Of a stretch of DNA of 21,478 bases, positions 17,346 to 21,478 are shown in pieces (position 1 is the first letter of the stretch; each line of letters begins with the position of its first letter). Below the pieces are notes generated by a model. The model was not told where the DNA came from and did no database searches. It saw only the letters and a list, made by a program, of their open reading frames with translations. The position numbers were made by a program, and so were the translations under genes. Source of the stretch: Haplosporangium gracile (taxonomy: Eukaryota; Mortierellomycota; Mortierellomycetes; Mortierellales; Mortierellaceae); contig JAAAUF010000219.1 in assembly GCA_015499985.1 (NCBI GenBank), forward strand, positions 24,270-45,747, in the 5' to 3' direction.

Positions 17346-19774
17346 GGGATAGGTGCCAGATGACTAGGTTAAAAAGGATGCTTGCTCTCTCTTTGTTTTT
17401 TGGGGGGAGGGGGCAGATAAGTAAAGAGAAAGAAAAGAGAACGGGCTCGTGTCGACGACGATGGGCTTTGATTGTTGTTGTTGTTGTGTTATTTGGATAA
17501 AGTAAAGAAAGTAAGAGAGTGTGAAAAAAGAGTCAATAGCAATGATAGCGAAGGAAGGATAGTAAACTCAACATCCAAAAAGAGCCAAGAGAGAGAGGAG
17601 GAACAGAGGAAAAGAGAGGATAATGGGCAATGAAGCTAAGTATGAGAGAGAGGATCCATCTGCGTGTCTGCGATATAGAGAAAGTTGGTGGTGAACTAAC
17701 CAAGAACGAGAAAAGTGTAAAAGGATAGGGTGCCGATGGATCAAGAACGTGTTGAATGCGTATGGATGTATGGATGCTGTCGATCGATGAACGAGGATAA
17801 AAAGTAGTACATCGGAGGCAGAATGTGAGAACGAAAGACGGGGGTTTGTTTGTGCATGTGTTCAAGCCAGTTAAGGACTCAGGAGTAGTAATAACGATGA
17901 ATGTATCATGCTTAGACGAAGAAAGAAGAAAGAAAAAGAAACAAAATAAGCATCGTTGCATTAACAAGGAACAGTAAGCCCCCTTTAATAGCCAAAAATG
18001 GACATGTGGACATGCTGCACTCAAGGCTCTTTGCTCAAAACAACAACAAACAGGAAAACCAACAATGCCACTTCCTGATGAAAGTCAAGCCAGGGTTCTG
18101 CGACCTCCTCGTCGCTCGTTCTCTCTCTCTTCTTATAACTTTAGTCCTTGCTTACCCATCACGGCGACTCCGTACTTCTCAGCATCCATCGTCGTTGTTG
18201 GCATGTTGACAAAGCGTCGGTCGAAAGTGTCCTTGCCTTATTCACGCGCGCATTCATCGTATTGCCTTCTTTGCCTCAAAAAGAAAGGCCACCGGAGAAT
18301 AAAAAAAAAAAGAAAAAAAGAAAAAAAGAAAACACGCTCGCTTTCCACCCAGACCCTTCCCTTATTGCCATGTGTGCTTGCGCTCGACACTTCGCCATGT
18401 GCATGAAAAGGGTTCGTTGGGGCTTTCACGAGCATAAAATACCTTTTCTTCGCCATCCTCTCTCTCCCTGTCTCCTTCCGCACTCGCCGAAATAAAAAAA
18501 GATTCGAACTCACCCTGATTCTCCCAAAGACGGACAACACAAGTTGATGGAGCGGAAGGATCTGTTGAGTAAGTATGTAGATTAAAGGAAGAGAACGGAA
18601 GCGAAGCAATGGCATTGCAACAGAGGGACAGAGAGAGAGGGAGGTAGAGAGAGAGCGAAGGGATGAGGAAGGAAGGGACGAGGAAAGGAAGGGAGGGGAA
18701 GACAGGAGAATGAGGTCTCTCGCCTCTTTGTCGTGAGACTAGTAATGGTCCGAGAAAGGGTGGAACGGAGGAAACGACGATAAAAAAAGGTACCCAAGAC
18801 AGTCGACAGTGGGGTAGCCTTGACTTGGCTTTGATGTCACAAAAAAGATATATTTTTACGCGCGCTCCTAGAAGAAGAAAGGATATCCACTAAAAAAAAG
18901 TAGTGGGGACGGGAGGATATAGACATTGGGGTAAAAACAGAAGGAGGAAGTAGAGGCCGCATTCACGAATAAAGCCCCCTGTTTTGATTTTTCGTGTGTC
19001 ATCATTGAAATGAACCAGCATGCAAAAATACCGCAGCGGGGGCCAGTGAGAAGTGAGTGTGCCTAAAGTGGAGAGTGTATCTTTAGAACAAAAGCTGGCT
19101 TGCCTGTTCCTGAAAATAACTTCAAATCATGTTAGGAACAAGGCGATTCCCATGAAAAAAGGGGAAGGGGAAGGGGAAGGGGAAGTGGAAGAAGAGAAGT
19201 GAAGAAAAGAGGAGAAAGAGGAGGGAAGGAAAGAGCCGGCCGTTGAGAAAATGAGATATTCAGCTCATGCCTGCCATGCATTGTCTCAAGGGGAAGAACG
19301 AACGAGGATCTAGATTGGGTCTAAACTCTTTGCAGCTTTGCTCATTTTTTTAGCTGGGCCCGAAACATCGATATGGCAAAGGAAAAGGTAAAGGATGAAC
19401 AAATGAATGTGTTTTATTATGGGAGATTTATGGGGTCCACCATCATCCTCCACAACATGCACAACAACGAACCGATCCTTGAACGGGGTAGTTTTGTTCT
19501 GTGCATATGGAATGTCAGATGGTGAAATGATAATAAAAAGTAGCTAAAGAAATGGCAGATGAAAAGCATAGAAAAGACTCTTGCCTTACTTGCGAAGAAG
19601 CAGGCAATGGAAGACAGAAAAAAAATAAGAGATGCAGTAAAATACATGGATATGAGAAGAAATAGTGTGGAGAGAGTGTTGATTGAAGGTTAAAAGAACT
19701 TTCGTTTAGAGGTATACTCCACAGGTGCAAGTCCCTTCGCTCTTCAAGATAAAAGAGAGCCAATAATTGGTTTT
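17346..19774. other. Gene-poor, purine-rich intergenic stretch
   Basis: About 2.4 kb without a believable gene. It holds several G/A-rich blocks (17500-17700, 18600-18720, 19161-19240), a short GTT repeat (about 17472-17487), A-rich runs (about 18300-18330) and a GGGGAA repeat (about 19161-19186). The G/A blocks could be C/T-rich leaders of minus-strand transcripts, for example a distal leader of the 812-aa gene. Open frames here are low-complexity in both directions. Confidence 0.5.
19161..19186 (+). repeat. GGGGAA hexanucleotide repeat
   Basis: Four tandem GGGGAA units, degrading to GTGGAA. Non-coding. The four G runs on one strand could form a G-quadruplex; that is an inference. Confidence 0.85.
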
Positions 19775-20837
19775 TTAGTAACTAGGCGCGCTTGAGGAAC
19801 CAGCGCTCGTTTGCTGGTGGTACTGCTCTACGTAGCTCTCGGCGGTGACAGAGATGTGCGAGTCAAGGGGAGCGACCTGCTTCTCGGACTGCGTCATATG
19901 GGTCTGAGGCTGCTGCCTCCGATCACCTGAAGACCGCTCAACTGGGTTGTTGGCCGATCGTCCACCACCACGGGAGGTGACCCAATGGACTGTGATGGCA
20001 TTGAGAGTGACATCGACGGTGCAAGAGGCGAGACAGATGAGACCACGCTCATAACCTTTGAAGAGCACCAGTGTAAAGACGTTGGCGGTACTGAGGAGCA
20101 GCGCAATGAGGGACCCCATCAGAGTACGACGGGCCACATCACGGAGCTTGCCCTTGGAGGGACCCTGGAGGAGCGAGGTCGACGACATCAATGGGCGGAT
20201 AAAGAGAAGAGTCAACCAACTCGAGATGAAAACATCATAGATGATAAGAGTTACCGACGCAGGTGGCAGGAGACCGATTTTGCACTCACCGTCCTCTGTC
20301 AGCTCAGAGACGCGGTAGATAAGCATCAAGCAAAAGATGCCTAAGTAAGGCACAAGTAGCGCCAAGTTAATCCTATACAGCTATTTTTGTATAGAAGACG
20401 AAACGAAAGTTAGAATTTGTCGTGCCTTATTGGCCGGCGATTGACGCCAAAAATACGTGACCGTGATCTTTGACGCGTTGCAAAGTTGTCTCATCACTGT
20501 CGCACGTAGTTATCATTTACCATAAAGTTAGCACGGGTGGTACCGACGGCCGTAACGACATACACCTTCTCCATGAGGAAGAGGTAGATGATAATCTTGG
20601 AGACAGCATAGAGGGTAATACACATGTAGACGGACATGGTGCACGAGATCGCGTTAAAGTTGTTGGTCTGGACCAACATGGCAGCAATCAACGAGAATGT
20701 CCACGAGACGATATACAACGACACGACCAGACCACGCGCATAGTTGACCGTGCTGAGCTTGGTTCCAGCCGTCTTGCGTCCAAACAGGACTGACATGGCT
20801 GAAATCGATGCCAACGAGATGAATAGCGAGATCGACT
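19775..20837 (-). CDS. Seven-transmembrane protein, 5' end missing
   Basis: Visible CDS is complement(join(19775..20380,20521..20837)), 306 aa plus part of a codon. The 140-bp intron has donor GTAAATG, branch TCTAACTTTC and acceptor AATAG, phase 0. Seven hydrophobic segments are visible in order: SISLFISLASISAMSVLFG; GLVVSLYIVSWTFSLIAAML; a long third segment ending KIIIYLFLMEKVYVVTA; INLALLVPYLGIFCLMLIY; SVTLIIYDVFISSWLTLLFI; LMGSLIALLLSTANVFTLVL; ICLASCTVDVTLNAITVHWV. A hydrophilic, Ser/Gln/His-rich C-terminal tail of about 65 residues follows. The arrangement is GPCR-like and resembles an uncharacterised family of fungal 7TM proteins. No ligand or G-protein motif can be named. Position 20838 is a splice acceptor (CATGCAG), so a small upstream exon with the start codon is needed and was not found. 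The internal ATG at 20802 would cut into the first helix. Confidence 0.82.
20381..20520 (-). other. Intron of seven-transmembrane gene
   Basis: 140 bp with GTAAATG donor, TCTAAC branch motif and AATAG acceptor. It joins GTTRANFM to LYRINLALL between the third and fourth membrane segments without a frame change. Confidence 0.88.
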
Positions 20838-21458
20838 CTGCATGAGGTCGCGATGAGGGGTTTTTTTTGGGTTTAGTGGGGAGTAAGGGTCGAGAGAGAG
20901 AGTGACGGAAAGAGAAAGAAGAGAGACAAGGTATTAGAAAGAATGGAGGTTAGCAAAGACCGTTCTTGGAGTAAATGCAGTTATGTTATCGTTGTGCGAT
21001 CGAAAGGTGTAGAAGGAGATTGCGCGCGAGTCCAAAAGAAACAAGAGAGGCGAATTGCGCAAACTGAAGAGAAGTTGGACTGGGCGTAGATTGAATTGGG
21101 GGGTTAAAGTGGGGAAAGTAATAGAAGAAGTCGACTCGAGTGGGGGAGGGATGAAGAGAGGGCTTCGGTTGTTCATGCACATGGTGTAAGGTTTGCCCCT
21201 GAATGCACCAAGACAACAAAAAAGACAGACACACAGAGAAAACGAGAGCACACCCACGTAACGACTCTGTGTTGCAAATTGCATGATGGGTAGGCATTTG
21301 TGCCCTTTGCAAACAAGACAAAAGTGAAATTACGCAAGATGCGAGAAAAAGAGAGTGAGGGCGATTGTCCTTGGTTTTGTTGTTGCTGTTGTGCGAAAGA
21401 GGACTTATGTAAACAACAACAGGCAGACGGAACATCGCTGGCGTGGATTGGCGCGCGT
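20838..21458 (-). other. Upstream intron/leader of 7TM gene, first exon not located
   Basis: Directly upstream of the acceptor the coding strand is C/T-rich (about 20865-20935), with several branch-like motifs (GCTAAC, TCTAAT, ACTAAAC). Further upstream there are open frames but no ATG exon with a convincing donor in phase 1 could be identified. The first exon may lie in this stretch or outside the window. Confidence 0.4.
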
Positions 21459-21478
21459 TTTTTTTTTTTTTTTTTTTT
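21459..21478 (+). repeat. Poly-T run at window edge
   Basis: Twenty T residues end the window. This may be a real homopolymer that continues beyond the window, or a contig end. Confidence 0.9.

Noticed and set aside
18485..18520. GTTCGAATC followed by a T run on the minus strand, like a tRNA B box with terminator
   Set aside because: The arm does not base-pair and no matching A box or acceptor stem was found.

Overview
The window reads as nuclear DNA of an early-diverging filamentous fungus, most likely Mortierellomycota or a close Mucoromycota relative. The reasons are: short GT-AG introns (72-89 bp in the most intron-rich gene) with TACTAAT/CTAAC-like branch sites; long pyrimidine-rich 5' leaders on the coding strand before most genes; triplet-repeat-rich coding sequence (poly-Q, poly-P, poly-T, poly-S); and protein types typical of these fungi. 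The taxon is an inference. No prokaryotic, plasmid, phage or viral genes are seen.

Layout from left to right. (1) A tandem, same-strand pair of type I membrane proteins with Kre9/Knh1-like ectodomains. The first has two exons (1346..3348) and the second has one (5474..7294). Both have a four-cysteine ectodomain, a Thr/Ser-rich stalk, one membrane helix, a basic stop-transfer and a long low-complexity cytoplasmic tail with a PxxPxR motif. (2) A small TALE homeodomain gene on the minus strand, convergent with the second receptor (stops 62 bp apart). A plausible but unassigned coding exon lies upstream of it (8209-8069). (3) A 2.2-kb stretch (8.4-10.6 kb) with fragments of decayed or unrecognised coding sequence, then the ALAS promoter. 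(4) Mitochondrial 5-aminolevulinate synthase (HEM1/ALAS, two exons, 606 aa) with four Cys-Pro motifs in its N-terminal region. (5) A five-coding-exon gene of unknown function (311 aa, minus), convergent with ALAS. (6) A 219-bp MITE with terminal inverted repeats and TA target duplication. (7) A single-exon 812-aa minus-strand protein, largely disordered, with two related CxxC zinc-binding clusters. (8) A 2.7-kb gene-poor, purine-rich stretch. (9) A seven-transmembrane protein on the minus strand whose first small exon could not be placed before the window edge.

The genes do not form a pathway or cluster. The most interesting items are the diverged tandem receptor pair, including an intron inside a transmembrane segment whose retention would give a tail-less isoform; the duplicated DnaJ-like zinc module in the 812-aa protein; the MITE between two genes; and the unassigned coding fragments around 8.0-9.4 kb. 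No clearly new multi-gene system was found.
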